This document shows positions 52,470-61,118 of a stretch of DNA of 64,000 bases, one piece after another. The DNA comes from Flammeovirgaceae bacterium UBA5585 (GTDB lineage: Bacteria > Bacteroidota > Bacteroidia > Cytophagales > Cyclobacteriaceae). Position 1 is the stretch's first letter. Every line of letters starts with the position of its first letter. The DNA is taken from positions 80,370-144,369 of the forward strand of contig DILT01000003.1 of the NCBI GenBank assembly GCA_002425185.1, written 5' to 3'. A program made the translations under genes and the position numbers. Under the pieces are notes generated by a model that worked only from the letters and a program-made list of their open reading frames with translations, had not been told where the DNA came from and made no database searches.

Positions 52470-52881
52470 TTCTATCAGTTTTAGTTATCACTCAGGTAAT
52501 CGTATCAATATTTATAGTTTCTTAAGTCATTCTTGAACAGTGAATTTGACTTTAATCCGAAATCCAATTTCAAAAGGCTTTGTTTAATCCAAAGATCACC
52601 TGATTCTTGATGGATAATCAATACCTGAAATGCAGTATTTTCTTCTACCGGAATTCAGGTAGAATGGAGATGAAAAAATTACTAGTTGTTCAGAAATTGT
52701 GGTTCTGTTACGAAGTAATGAATTTCATGTAGACGGCTAATTCTTTAGTTGACTTAGATCTTGTGTTGTTAATGATGGCAGAGCTAGTAAACTAAAAGTG
52801 ATTTTAGCATTTGGCTGATATGATGTTCGCGTCTTAGACATAAAAAATTTGAATAACAATTCAAATTTATATCGATTGAAC
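52470..52881. other. Non-coding intergenic region
   Basis: This 412-bp stretch is AT-rich and has no open frame with gene-like character. It contains the upstream region of the SBBP gene at its left and, at its right, the terminator of the small secreted-protein gene. Nothing else is recognised. Confidence 0.6.
52845..52868 (-). terminator. Intrinsic terminator after the small secreted-protein gene
   Basis: AAATTTGAAT (52845-52854) and ATTCAAATTT (52859-52868) are perfect 10-bp arms around AACA. On the minus strand the hairpin is followed by further T and lies 14 bp after the stop at 52882. Confidence 0.6.
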
Positions 52882-53193
52882 TTAATCCTTTCTCTTCTTC
52901 GATTTGTTTAACTGAAGGGAAGTATTGCCCCCGGTTACCCTTCCATCTTTATCGTACGTATACTCTGACTTCACCTTCTTCTCTGCTGGTATCGATCCGG
53001 TTTCTATTTTATGAGAATTTTGTTTGGCATTCATTCGCAGCGGAGAAGAGTTGGCGATGCGGGTAGAGTCAGCCTTCCAGCGTGCAATGGAATCGGCCCG
53101 GTGCACCGAATCGCTTTTTGGTTTTGATTCATTTGCCTGACTAAGGGCAGGGGTTGAAAGGGCGATCAGCAGAAGTATATACCATGGTTTCAT
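52882..53193 (-). CDS. Small secreted protein, hypothetical
   Basis: 103 aa with a signal peptide (MKPWYILLLIALSTPALSQ). The mature part is short, charged and probably disordered: KPKSDSVHRADSIARWKADSTRIANS, then SEYTYDKDGRVTGGNTSLQLNKSKKRKD. The YTYDKDGRVTGG segment resembles one strand of an RHS/YD-type repeat. No function can be assigned. A perfect hairpin terminator follows. It diverges from the Crp/Fnr gene. Confidence 0.6.
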   Translation of the reverse strand: MKPWYILLLIALSTPALSQANESKPKSDSVHRADSIARWKADSTRIANSSPLRMNAKQNSHKIETGSIPAEKKVKSEYTYDKDGRVTGGNTSLQLNKSKKRKD

Positions 53194-53253
53194 AATCCAA
53201 TAGGTTGCCTACCGGTAAAAACAATTACAAGCTTCTGTATGTTTTTTGGAGAT

Positions 53254-53832
53254 ATGGAGAAACTGAAGTCAGTTATCGGAAACCTGATTGCTGTATCCGA
53301 TCATGAGATTACTCAATTGCTTTCCGATTGTTACACAGTGCTCTATAAGCGCAACGAAATCCTGAGCCAACCCGGAGTGGTTCCAGATACTATTTTTTTT
53401 ATCAATAGGGGTATCATCCGCGTAACGGTAACCGATAATGAAGGGGCTGAACACACCATCCATTTCGCCCTCGAAAATCAATTTATTGCCGACTATTCCA
53501 GTTTTATCTTAAAACAACCGGCCTTGTATGCACTTCAGGCGTTGGAGGATACCGAAGTTATTGTAATGCCACGAAAAGCCATTGAGTGGGGTTATACGCA
53601 CATGCGAGAAGGCGATAGGCTGGGGCGCCTGATTGCCGAGTATTATTTCATTTACCAGGATAACCGTATAAAAAACCTATACGCCCGTACCCCCAAAGAG
53701 CGATACGATTCTATCAGCGAAGTTTTTCCCAATATTCACAACCGTGTTCCTCAACACATGATTGCTTCCTACCTGGGCATTACACCGGTTCATTTAAGCC
53801 GCCTTAAAAAATCCGACCTGCTGAAATCATAA
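53254..53832 (+). CDS. Crp/Fnr-family transcriptional regulator
   Basis: 192 aa from ATG 53254 (ATG 53239 would add five residues). The cyclic-nucleotide-binding fold covers LSQPGVVPDTIFFINRGIIRVTVTDNEGAEHTIHFALENQFIADYSSF. The C-terminal winged helix is short: RYDSISEVFPNIHNRVPQHMIASYLGITPVHLSRLKKSDLLKS. This is the compact type common in Bacteroidota. The residues that bind cAMP in Crp are not evident. The short-chain dehydrogenase gene lies 57 bp downstream and may be a target. Confidence 0.93.
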   Translation: MEKLKSVIGNLIAVSDHEITQLLSDCYTVLYKRNEILSQPGVVPDTIFFINRGIIRVTVTDNEGAEHTIHFALENQFIADYSSFILKQPALYALQALEDTEVIVMPRKAIEWGYTHMREGDRLGRLIAEYYFIYQDNRIKNLYARTPKERYDSISEVFPNIHNRVPQHMIASYLGITPVHLSRLKKSDLLKS

Positions 53833-53889
53833 ACATTTGTTATCGTTCGCGGTGGTAGTACTTGTGTTGCTTTGTAATAAAAAAAGGCA

Positions 53890-54708
53890 ATGAAATTATC
53901 ATCCGAAGAAAAACTACGCTTAAAAACATCTTATGGCCCCTGGGCATTGATAACGGGAGCATCTTCCGGTATTGGTCTTGAACTGGCCACACACTTAGCC
54001 GAAGCCGGCCTGAATGTTTTACTTCATGGACGCAGGGCACTGGAACTGCAACGGATTTCGCACGAATTAAAAGAACGCTTCAAGGTCCAAACCGAAATCG
54101 TTTCTGCTGATTTATCGGCCGATGACGGTGTTCAGGAACTGCTTCAGGCGGCCTCGAAAAAGCCAATCGGATTAGTGGTTGCATCAGCTGGTTTTGGCAC
54201 CTCCGGTTTGTTTCATCAGGGTAACGTAGCCGATGAGGTAAACATGCTCCGCGTCAATTGTGAAGCAATGATGGTGTTGATCCACCATTTCAGTACTCAA
54301 TTTATAAAACAAAATCGTGGTGGTTTTATTCTGTTAAGTTCTATGGTTGGTTTTCAGGGAGTGCCTTATGCTGCTCATTATGCCGCTACTAAAGCGTATG
54401 TTCAATCGCTTGGCGAAGCTTTAGCGGTTGAACTTAAACCCTATGGTGTTGATGTATTGACCGCGGCACCGGGGCCGGTATCCAGTGGTTTTGAAGCACG
54501 TGCCAACATGAAGATGAACATGGCCATGCAACCTGAACAAGTTGCTATTCCGATGCTGAAAGCATTGGGTAGAAAGTCTACGATCCTTCCCGGATTCTTA
54601 ACCAAATTTTTGGTGGGTTCACTGCGCACCGTGCCGCGGTGGGCCAAGGTAAGGATAATGCAAAAGGTGATGGGCGTAATGACGGCCCATCAACGTTCAG
54701 CTACCTAA
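53890..54708 (+). CDS. Short-chain dehydrogenase/reductase
   Basis: 272 aa classical SDR. The cofactor loop is ALITGASSGIGLELATHLAEAG, followed by an Arg-rich turn (LLHGRRALELQR), which suggests NADP(H). ASAGFG replaces NNAG. The catalytic residues are Ser in FILLSSMVGFQG and YAAHYAATKAYVQ (YxxxK). A C-terminal extension after APGPVSSGFEARA contains a hydrophobic segment (ILPGFLTKFLVGSL) typical of membrane-associated members. Substrate is unknown. It follows the Crp/Fnr gene on the same strand. Confidence 0.92.
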   Translation: MKLSSEEKLRLKTSYGPWALITGASSGIGLELATHLAEAGLNVLLHGRRALELQRISHELKERFKVQTEIVSADLSADDGVQELLQAASKKPIGLVVASAGFGTSGLFHQGNVADEVNMLRVNCEAMMVLIHHFSTQFIKQNRGGFILLSSMVGFQGVPYAAHYAATKAYVQSLGEALAVELKPYGVDVLTAAPGPVSSGFEARANMKMNMAMQPEQVAIPMLKALGRKSTILPGFLTKFLVGSLRTVPRWAKVRIMQKVMGVMTAHQRSAT

Positions 54709-54730
54709 GGTGTATACAGGCACGAGAACT

Positions 54731-54749
54731 AAAGGACAGGCCTTTTTTT
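54731..54749 (+). terminator. Weak terminator after the SDR gene
   Basis: AAAGG-ACAGG-CCTTT with a following T-run, 22 bp past the SDR stop. The stem is only 5 bp. Confidence 0.35.
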
Positions 54750-54776
54750 GACAGCCTGAGGGTATCGAAGTCCATC

Positions 54777-55075
54777 CTTATCAGGTTTCGACAAGCTCAA
54801 CCTGACAGCAGTGTTTTTTTGAGATGGAACCTAATATATTCCCACCATTGCCAAATACACGGGGTTATGAAATATTTCAGTTGTGTTTCTAAAGGCCACC
54901 ATTATCAGGTTTCGACAAGCTCAACCTGACAGCAGTGTTTTTTTGAGATGGTACCTACGATATTCCTACCATTGCCAAACACACGTGTTTATGAAATATT
55001 TCTGTTGTGTGTCGAAAGGCCATCATTATCAGGTTTCGACAAGCTCAACCTGACAGTAGTGTTTTTTTGAGATCA
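54777..55075. repeat. Tandem 124-bp intergenic repeats with hairpin cores
   Basis: The word TCAGGTTTCGACAAGCTCAA starts at 54781, 54905 and 55029, exactly 124 bp apart. Two full units and a third partial one are present. In each, TCAGGTT and AACCTGA form a 7-bp stem, followed by CAGCAGTG or CAGTAGTG and a run of T, then GAGAT. Between convergent genes, they can act as plus-strand terminators. The interval shows no open frame of note. The core occurs widely in Bacteroidota intergenic DNA in my recollection; that is not checked. Confidence 0.8.
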
Positions 55076-55078
55076 GAC

Positions 55079-56167
55079 TTAAAGGTATTCGGATAATTGC
55101 TCAAATACATTAGGCCATGAAATTCCGGCTTCGCGTTTACCTAACCGAACCATAATCAGATTTTTTTCCGGATGAACATAAACGTATTGACCGTGCAACC
55201 CGTTGGCATAAAATCCATTTTTACTTAACCACCATTGATATTTGTAGTACTTCACACCGCCCGCTTCTGTTGTGGCCGAGGTGGATGCCTCAACCCACGA
55301 TGGGGGCAGAACTTGTACTCCGTTCCAGTTGCCTTTGTGCAGGTATAACCTCCCGAATTTGGCAAAGTCGCGCGCCCGGGCGTTGATGCAACAAAAAGTT
55401 TTCTCCAATCCGTTGTTCTTTTTATCGATGCTCCAGGTGGCATCGTACTCCATACCCAGGGGCGCCCATATTTTTTCACTCATGTAACCGGTTACGGATT
55501 TGTTGGTGGCGCGCTCAACAAGTAATCCCAGCAATTGGGTGTTGACACTTCGGTACGCAAATTTTGTTCCGGGCGGGTAATCTGTTTTTAAATGCTTCAG
55601 GTAGTTTCTCAATGTTCTGCCGTAGTATAATTTGGCCGCCTGCCCAAACGGGTTATAATAGCTTTCGCTGGCTTTGATGCCGCTGGTCATTTGCAGCAGG
55701 TGCGTTATCGTAATCTTATCAAATCCTTCTTTCCGTTTTAGTTCGGGAATGTAATTTGTTATGGGCTCGTCAACACTTTTGATGAAACCATCCGCCAGTG
55801 CAGCGCCAACCAGTGCTGAGGTATAGGATTTCGCCATGGAGAAGGAGGCTACCGTTGAACTTATTTCGTACCCTTGATAGTATCGCTCAAACAGTATTGA
55901 ATCGTTGCGGATGATCAGAAAGGCCACGGAATTGTGCGCGCTCACAAGACTATCAATCCGGTGCACACGGGCTTTTCCAACCCGTTCAGGTTGTATAGCC
56001 TCCGTGAAACGAAAGGGTTCATCAGCTTTGGGCAATGGCCGTGATGGAAATATTTTATAGTCGGTAATGTCGGAGAAATTGTAAACGACAAACCGTCCGA
56101 CAAGGCACGATTGGAGAATGCTAAAGGCACTTAAAATGAGCAGGCAGGCAGCAGTTTTCTTTATCAT
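55079..56167 (-). CDS. Beta-lactamase-family (class C-like) serine hydrolase lipoprotein
   Basis: 362 aa from ATG 56167 (MIKKTAACLLILSAFSILQSCLVG), which gives a lipobox; the longer frame starts with a poor leader. SxxK is visible in FSMAKSYTSALVG, the second-motif tyrosine in FAYRSVNTQLLGLLVE, and the third region near NGLHGQYVYVHPEKNLIMVRLG. The family contains esterases, D-aminopeptidases and penicillin-binding-like enzymes; a resistance role is not implied. It would act in the periplasm or at the surface. It is convergent with the SDR gene across the 124-bp repeats. Confidence 0.9.
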   Translation of the reverse strand: MIKKTAACLLILSAFSILQSCLVGRFVVYNFSDITDYKIFPSRPLPKADEPFRFTEAIQPERVGKARVHRIDSLVSAHNSVAFLIIRNDSILFERYYQGYEISSTVASFSMAKSYTSALVGAALADGFIKSVDEPITNYIPELKRKEGFDKITITHLLQMTSGIKASESYYNPFGQAAKLYYGRTLRNYLKHLKTDYPPGTKFAYRSVNTQLLGLLVERATNKSVTGYMSEKIWAPLGMEYDATWSIDKKNNGLEKTFCCINARARDFAKFGRLYLHKGNWNGVQVLPPSWVEASTSATTEAGGVKYYKYQWWLSKNGFYANGLHGQYVYVHPEKNLIMVRLGKREAGISWPNVFEQLSEYL

Positions 56168-56265
56168 GCTTTGAAAACGCAATCGTATAAAAAAAGTTAT
56201 TGCCAATGTTTTTTCAGGCCTGTAATAATTTCACTGCTCATGGTACTCATTGAAAAAAATTAACT

Positions 56266-56502
56266 ATGCGCGACAAAAAGCACCTGAATAAACCGGATAA
56301 CCGAGGTTATCATGCAGTTTTAATCGGAATTCTTTCAGCCGTTGTGTTTCTGGTTACACTTTACATGGGGTATAGCGGTGAACAGCCTCCGTTCGAAATT
56401 TTTATTTTACTATTCATCATGATGGTGTCCATTATGGTGGTACTCGTTAATGTTTTTAATGTTTCCCCGCAAAGAAAAGTGTGTTCTAAAAAACCGGATT
56501 AG
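56266..56502 (+). CDS. Small membrane protein, hypothetical
   Basis: 78 aa. A charged N-terminus (MRDKKHLNKPDNRGYH) is followed by two hydrophobic helices (AVLIGILSAVVFLVTLYMG and IFILLFIMMVSIMVVLVNVF) and a basic tail. No family is recognised. The next gene starts 1 bp after its stop, so the two form a pair just ahead of glpD. Confidence 0.65.
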   Translation: MRDKKHLNKPDNRGYHAVLIGILSAVVFLVTLYMGYSGEQPPFEIFILLFIMMVSIMVVLVNVFNVSPQRKVCSKKPD

Positions 56503-56503
56503 T

Positions 56504-56785
56504 ATGACACAAACACATGCAACTCAAAAAACTCATCGCGACTGGTCTGGGCCCTTCAACAGGATACTTTATTTTTCTTTTGTATTGCTGGCCATCTATT
56601 TCCTGGTGGTGAGCAAGAGCATCGGATCTGCCATGAGCAACCTGGGCCTGGCGCTGATCTTTGATCCCTTTAAGCAGGAGGTACCCTGGAACAAACGGCC
56701 ACCCTACCAGAAGATATGGTTATTGACACACCTGCTTTTCGTGTTCACGCTGCTGGGTATTCTGCTTGTGCAGAAATTTTGGTAA
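56504..56785 (+). CDS. Small membrane protein, hypothetical
   Basis: 93 aa from ATG 56504; the longer frame overlaps the preceding gene and is rejected. Two hydrophobic helices (ILYFSFVLLAIYFLVVS and IWLLTHLLFVFTLLGILLV) flank a loop with GSAMSNLGLALIFDPFKQEVPW, which may be a re-entrant or interfacial segment. Function is unknown. It is paired with the preceding 78-aa gene. Confidence 0.65.
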   Translation: MTQTHATQKTHRDWSGPFNRILYFSFVLLAIYFLVVSKSIGSAMSNLGLALIFDPFKQEVPWNKRPPYQKIWLLTHLLFVFTLLGILLVQKFW

Positions 56786-56847
56786 TCCCCGGTAATGGTG
56801 TGAAGCAACTTCCATGATACTGCATTTCTTTGTAGTTTGGCTGACGC

Positions 56848-58485
56848 ATGAATTTAGGTAACCGCCAGACAGCCCTTGATAACCTTACCAAGAATCAATT
56901 TGACGTACTCATCATAGGTGGTGGCATTACCGGTGCCGGCATTGCGCTGGATGCCGCATCACGCGGATTGAAAACCGCCCTTATCGAAAAAAATGATTTT
57001 GCGTATGGCACAAGTTCGCGGTCAACCAAGCTCATCCATGGCGGTTTACGGTATTTAAAACAACTTGAGTTTGGTTTGGTAAAGGAAGTGGGCAGCGAAC
57101 GGGCTATCGTGCATAAGCTTGCCCCGCACCTGGTGATTGCCGAAAAAATGTTGCTTCCCCTGAAAGAGGGAAGAGGTTTTGGTACACTGCTCACCTCCTT
57201 CGGCTTAAAACTTTACGATTGGCTGGCCGGGGTGAACGAGATTGACCAACGCAAGATGCTTACCCGCCAACAGACACTCCGGCATGAGCCCTTGCTGAAA
57301 CCGGATGGCGTTAAAGGGGGCGGCTTGTATGCCGAATACCGTACCGATGACGCCCGGCTCACCATTGAAATTTTGAAGACAGCCGCAGCCCATGGTGCAC
57401 TGGCCGTAAACTATGTTAAGGCTGAAAATTTTATTTACAAGGGTAGGCTTATTTGTGGTATTCACGGGCTGGATACCCTAACGCATCAGGCCATAACCAT
57501 CAACGCCACGACCGTTGTTAATGCCGCAGGTCCGTGGGTAGATGAGTTGCGCACACTGGATCAATCAAAAAAAGGAAAGCAACTACACCTTACCAAAGGT
57601 GTTCACATTGTGGTCGACCGAAAAAAATTCCCGGTTAAACAAGCCATTTATTTTGATGTGCCGGACGGCCGCATGATTTTTGCCATACCACGCGGCCGAA
57701 CCACCTACATCGGCACCACCGATACAGATTATAACCTGGCCATCGATGCGGTAAAGACAACCGTTGCCGATGCACACTACCTGATTGACGCAGTGAATGA
57801 TTCTTTTCCCGATGTTAATCTTCAGCTTGCCGATGTGGAATCCAGTTGGGCCGGGTTACGCCCCTTGATTCATGAAGAAGGAAAGTCTGCATCCGAACTT
57901 TCGCGAAAGGATGAAATTTTTGAATCATCCTCGGGCCTGATTTCCATTGCCGGGGGAAAGCTAACGGGGTACCGCAAAATGGCCGAACGGGTGGTGGATA
58001 TGGTCATCAGACGTTCGTTTAACAACCGCGAATTAAAATCCTGCTATACCGATAAAATCAGCTTGTGTGAGGATACGTTTACAAACGCAGGCGATGTGCA
58101 GGCGTATAAAAAAGCCTTAGCCTTAAATCTTGCTCCCTTTGGATTGCAGCCCTATGCCAATTACCTGGTAGAAACGTATGGAAGGCAAACAGACGATATA
58201 CTCCTGTCGTTGAATCAGTTTCCTGATGAGCACGAAAGCATTCGCCTGGCCCGTGCCGAATTACGGCTTACCCTGGAAAATGAAATGGTTCAAACGCCCC
58301 TGGATTTCTTCATTCGAAGAACAGGCATGCTGTATTTCGACATCCCACGGCTTACATTGGTGATGAATGCCATACTGGATGACTTCAAAAAATATTTCAA
58401 CTGGAACGATGAACAATACAAACATGAATTACATAAGTTAGAGCAGGCTATCCGGGAAGCACAACTCATGATTAGTGACCAATGA
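56848..58485 (+). CDS. glpD: Aerobic glycerol-3-phosphate dehydrogenase
   Basis: 545 aa. The FAD-binding motif is DVLIIGGGITGAGIALDAASRGLKTALIEKNDFAYGTSSRSTKLIHGGLRYL in outline; GTSSRSTKLIHGGLRYL is diagnostic of GlpD. Later blocks are GGLYAEYRTDDARLTIEIL, ATTVVNAAGPWVD, GTTDTDY and SIAGGKLTGYRKMAERVVD. The C-terminal domain (ETYGRQTDDIL...RLARAELRLTLENEMVQTPLDFFIRRTG) is complete. It oxidises glycerol-3-phosphate to dihydroxyacetone phosphate and passes electrons to quinone at the inner membrane. glpK follows by 19 bp. Confidence 0.96.
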   Translation: MNLGNRQTALDNLTKNQFDVLIIGGGITGAGIALDAASRGLKTALIEKNDFAYGTSSRSTKLIHGGLRYLKQLEFGLVKEVGSERAIVHKLAPHLVIAEKMLLPLKEGRGFGTLLTSFGLKLYDWLAGVNEIDQRKMLTRQQTLRHEPLLKPDGVKGGGLYAEYRTDDARLTIEILKTAAAHGALAVNYVKAENFIYKGRLICGIHGLDTLTHQAITINATTVVNAAGPWVDELRTLDQSKKGKQLHLTKGVHIVVDRKKFPVKQAIYFDVPDGRMIFAIPRGRTTYIGTTDTDYNLAIDAVKTTVADAHYLIDAVNDSFPDVNLQLADVESSWAGLRPLIHEEGKSASELSRKDEIFESSSGLISIAGGKLTGYRKMAERVVDMVIRRSFNNRELKSCYTDKISLCEDTFTNAGDVQAYKKALALNLAPFGLQPYANYLVETYGRQTDDILLSLNQFPDEHESIRLARAELRLTLENEMVQTPLDFFIRRTGMLYFDIPRLTLVMNAILDDFKKYFNWNDEQYKHELHKLEQAIREAQLMISDQ

Positions 58486-58504
58486 CCGTTGACCAAGTTA
58501 CCCC

Positions 58505-59989
58505 ATGACTAAACACATCATCGCACTCGACCAGGGAACGACCAGTTCGCGCGCTGTACTTTTTACTGATACGGGAGAAATCAAAGGTATCGCACAAAAA
58601 GAATTCAGGCAGATTTTTCCGCAGGCCGGATGGGTGGAGCACGATCCCATGGAAATTCTGAGTTCACAACTGGGTGTACTGGATTCCTTAATCCGTGAGC
58701 ATAAGGTTGATGTAGCGTCTATTCAAGCCATTGGCATTACTAACCAGCGCGAAACAACAGTGGTATGGAATAAAACTACCGGTGCGCCTGTTTATAATGC
58801 TATCGTATGGCAGGACAAGCGAACGGCCTCCATCTGTGAAGACCTTAAGAAAAGCGGACTTACCGATTATGTTCGCGAAAACACCGGGCTGGTAATCGAT
58901 TCCTATTTTTCTGGAACAAAGATTAAATGGATTTTAGATAACGTAAAAGGTGCGAGGGAACAGGCGAACAGGGGAGAGCTGGCTTTTGGTACAATCGATT
59001 CGTGGCTTATCTGGAATATGACGAACCGAAAAGTACACGCTACGGATGTTACCAATGCATCGCGTACACTGCTGTTCAATATCCGCACCCTGCAATGGGA
59101 CGAGCGCTTGCTTCGCGAACTTTCTATTCCTGAAAACATGCTGCCCTCCGTCCATCCATCCGCGCACAATTTTGGTCATGTTCAATTATCCGATACCTAC
59201 ATTCCTATTTGTGGTGTTGCCGGTGACCAGCAAGCTGCCTTGTTTGGCCAGGCGTGCTTTGAACCCGGCATGGCAAAAAACACCTACGGTACGGGTTGCT
59301 TCATGCTGATGAACACCGGAACTAAAATTCAGCCATCGAAAAACGGATTGATCACCACTATTGCGTGGCAACTGGGTGATAAAGTTGAATACGCCCTGGA
59401 AGGAAGCGTGTTCATTGCCGGTGCAGCCGTGCAATGGCTACGCGACAGTTTGGGCATAATAGACGAATCAAAAGACTCGGAATATTTTGCAGCGAAAGCA
59501 TTGGGCTCAAACGAAGTGTATGTTGTTCCTGCGTTTGCCGGATTAGGTGCACCGTATTGGGACATGTATGCACGGGGTGCTATTTTTGGTTTAACACGCG
59601 ATACCGGTAAAGACCACATCATCAAGGCTACGCTTGAGTCATTGGCGTACCAGACCAAAGATGTGCTGAATGCCATGCAGGAAGATGCCGGGTTAAAGCT
59701 GGCCAAGCTGAAAGTAGATGGTGGCGCCTGTGCCAATAACATTCTTATGCAGTTTCAGGCCGATATACTGGGAACAGAAGTGGAGCGGCCAGAAGTGATT
59801 GAATCTACCGCCATGGGTGCAGCCTTTTTAGCCGGCATACAAATTGGCTTATGGAAGAAAGAAAATATTATGGCTAACCGAAGGATCAATAAAACGTTTC
59901 AACCGTCAATGGATGCCGGCACCCGTGATAAACTCTATGCGGGTTGGAAGCGTGCGGTAGAGCGGACGAAAGGGTGGATTGAAGCCTAA
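58505..59989 (+). CDS. glpK: Glycerol kinase
   Basis: 494 aa FGGY kinase. Visible are ALDQGTTSSRAVLF (phosphate loop), FPQAGWVEHDP, GITNQRETTVVWNK, NAIVWQDKRT, SYFSGTKIKWILDNV, GVAGDQQAALFGQ, FGLTRDTGKDHIIKATLESLAYQ and VDGGACANNILMQFQADILG. All residues expected for glycerol and ATP binding appear present. It makes glycerol-3-phosphate for GlpD, encoded just upstream, from glycerol taken in by an aquaglyceroporin such as the one at 47737. Cytoplasmic. Confidence 0.97.
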   Translation: MTKHIIALDQGTTSSRAVLFTDTGEIKGIAQKEFRQIFPQAGWVEHDPMEILSSQLGVLDSLIREHKVDVASIQAIGITNQRETTVVWNKTTGAPVYNAIVWQDKRTASICEDLKKSGLTDYVRENTGLVIDSYFSGTKIKWILDNVKGAREQANRGELAFGTIDSWLIWNMTNRKVHATDVTNASRTLLFNIRTLQWDERLLRELSIPENMLPSVHPSAHNFGHVQLSDTYIPICGVAGDQQAALFGQACFEPGMAKNTYGTGCFMLMNTGTKIQPSKNGLITTIAWQLGDKVEYALEGSVFIAGAAVQWLRDSLGIIDESKDSEYFAAKALGSNEVYVVPAFAGLGAPYWDMYARGAIFGLTRDTGKDHIIKATLESLAYQTKDVLNAMQEDAGLKLAKLKVDGGACANNILMQFQADILGTEVERPEVIESTAMGAAFLAGIQIGLWKKENIMANRRINKTFQPSMDAGTRDKLYAGWKRAVERTKGWIEA

Positions 59990-60029
59990 GTGCTTAACGT
60001 ACTGTAGTGTTAATAATAAATAAGTTCTT

Positions 60030-60602
60030 ATGAAGAATATCATTTTACTGCTTGGTGTTTTCATTTTTCCCGTGTTGCTTTTCGCCCAGGACGATGTACA
60101 CAAAATCGTAGCCAATGAGACCTGTGCCTGCATTCAGAAGAAAGATCTGTCGAAGATAAAAGACCGTTCCGAGATTGAAATGCTGATGGGCTTATGCATG
60201 TTGGAAAGTGCCGGTCGGCAAAACCTTGATGTTGATTTATCCGATCAGGCAGCTATGCACAAATTTGGGGAGAAGGTAGGAGTGCAGATGGCGTTAATTT
60301 GCCCGGAGGTCTTTGCTTCATTATTTAAAAACAGCGGTGCAGACGAGCCCACTATGCTTTCAGGCCAGGTAAAATCTGTTGATGTGGGTGAATTTGTGTA
60401 TATCAATTTCAAAGAGGATTCGGGCAAAGAACACCGGCTTATCTGGACGCGTTATTTTCCCGGCTCCGATGAGTTTATGGATAATCCTAAGAAGCTTGCA
60501 GGCAAAAAAATCAGGGTAGCGTTTACCGGAACAGAGTTTTACTCACCAAAATCGAAAGCTTACTTTATTGCCAAGGAAATAACAGAGCTTCAATTGCACT
60601 GA
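60030..60602 (+). CDS. Secreted protein, hypothetical
   Basis: 190 aa with a signal peptide (MKNIILLLGVFIFPVLLFAQ). The N-terminal half has ETCACIQKKDLS... and LMGLCMLESA...ALICPEVFAS, a set of cysteines that may form disulfides. The C-terminal half, VKSVDVGEFVYINFKEDSGKEHRLIWTRYFPGSDEFM...GKKIRVAFTGTEFYSPKSKAYF, reads as a small OB-fold-like barrel. No named family recognised. It is the last gene before composition becomes more AT-rich. Confidence 0.65.
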   Translation: MKNIILLLGVFIFPVLLFAQDDVHKIVANETCACIQKKDLSKIKDRSEIEMLMGLCMLESAGRQNLDVDLSDQAAMHKFGEKVGVQMALICPEVFASLFKNSGADEPTMLSGQVKSVDVGEFVYINFKEDSGKEHRLIWTRYFPGSDEFMDNPKKLAGKKIRVAFTGTEFYSPKSKAYFIAKEITELQLH

Positions 60603-60718
60603 TGGTGTAGCGAGATCACGTTCTGTTCTTTAGTATCAGTATCTGAAACATTTTCTTTTAGTATCAGCGGTTTGGGCTTCTTTCGTTGTGATTTAATTTC
60701 AGCGCTTATGTTTTTCAT
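60590..60718 (-). CDS. Possible small ORF, 42 aa
   Basis: ATG 60718 to TGA 60590, reading MKNISAEIKSQRKKPKPLIL and onward. It is basic and lysine-rich in its first half and ends in the 3' tail of the convergent gene. It fills the only open stretch at the boundary with the AT-rich segment. It may be a genuine short gene, a remnant, or chance. Confidence 0.25.
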   Translation of the reverse strand: MKNISAEIKSQRKKPKPLILKENVSDTDTKEQNVISLHHQCN

Positions 60719-60730
60719 TTCTTCTGTCCG

Positions 60731-61117
60731 TCAGGCAAAGTAGTCCATAAAATATTTGTGCTTAAACAATATCGTCAATATAACTGTGTATGTCATTAAC
60801 TCTGTTACCATTGCAAAATACTTTGTTTGGCTTGTCATAAAACCAAAGGTCTCAATGACACAGATAGTAAACAGCATAGTATATGTTGCAAGCATAAACT
60901 CTGGAGTTTTACTCCATTGCGTGAAATATCCGAGCAAAAATCCTGTTGAGGTAATAATGACAGAACCCCAATGAATGGGTAACAGCCATTTAGGAAAGTC
61001 AAGGTTTGTGTATGAAGTCCAAGGAACTTTTGTAGAAATATATTCTATCATTCCACCTGTCGACCACAGGAAAAGAAAAATGTGAATTAATACTAGAAGA
61101 AAACCAAAATACTGCAT
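60731..61117 (-). CDS. Membrane protein, hypothetical
   Basis: 128 aa with four hydrophobic helices (FGFLLVLIHIFLFLWSTGG, LLPIHWGSVIITSTGFLLGYF, FMLATYTMLFTICVIETFGF, FAMVTELMTYTVILTILF). No family is named with confidence; the overall size is DoxX-like but the motifs do not fit well. It starts 1 bp after the SRPBCC gene stop and is the third gene of a probable Crp/Fnr-SRPBCC-membrane operon. Codon use and base composition are more AT-rich than upstream DNA. Confidence 0.7.
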   Translation of the reverse strand: MQYFGFLLVLIHIFLFLWSTGGMIEYISTKVPWTSYTNLDFPKWLLPIHWGSVIITSTGFLLGYFTQWSKTPEFMLATYTMLFTICVIETFGFMTSQTKYFAMVTELMTYTVILTILFKHKYFMDYFA

Positions 61118-61118
61118 T

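Noticed and set aside
54777..55075. CRISPR-like array
   Set aside because: The sequences between the shared cores are themselves near-identical, the unit is 124 bp, and no cas genes are near.
55079..56167. Antibiotic-resistance beta-lactamase
   Set aside because: The protein belongs to the broad class C-like serine hydrolase family, and nothing in the sequence or context points to drug resistance.
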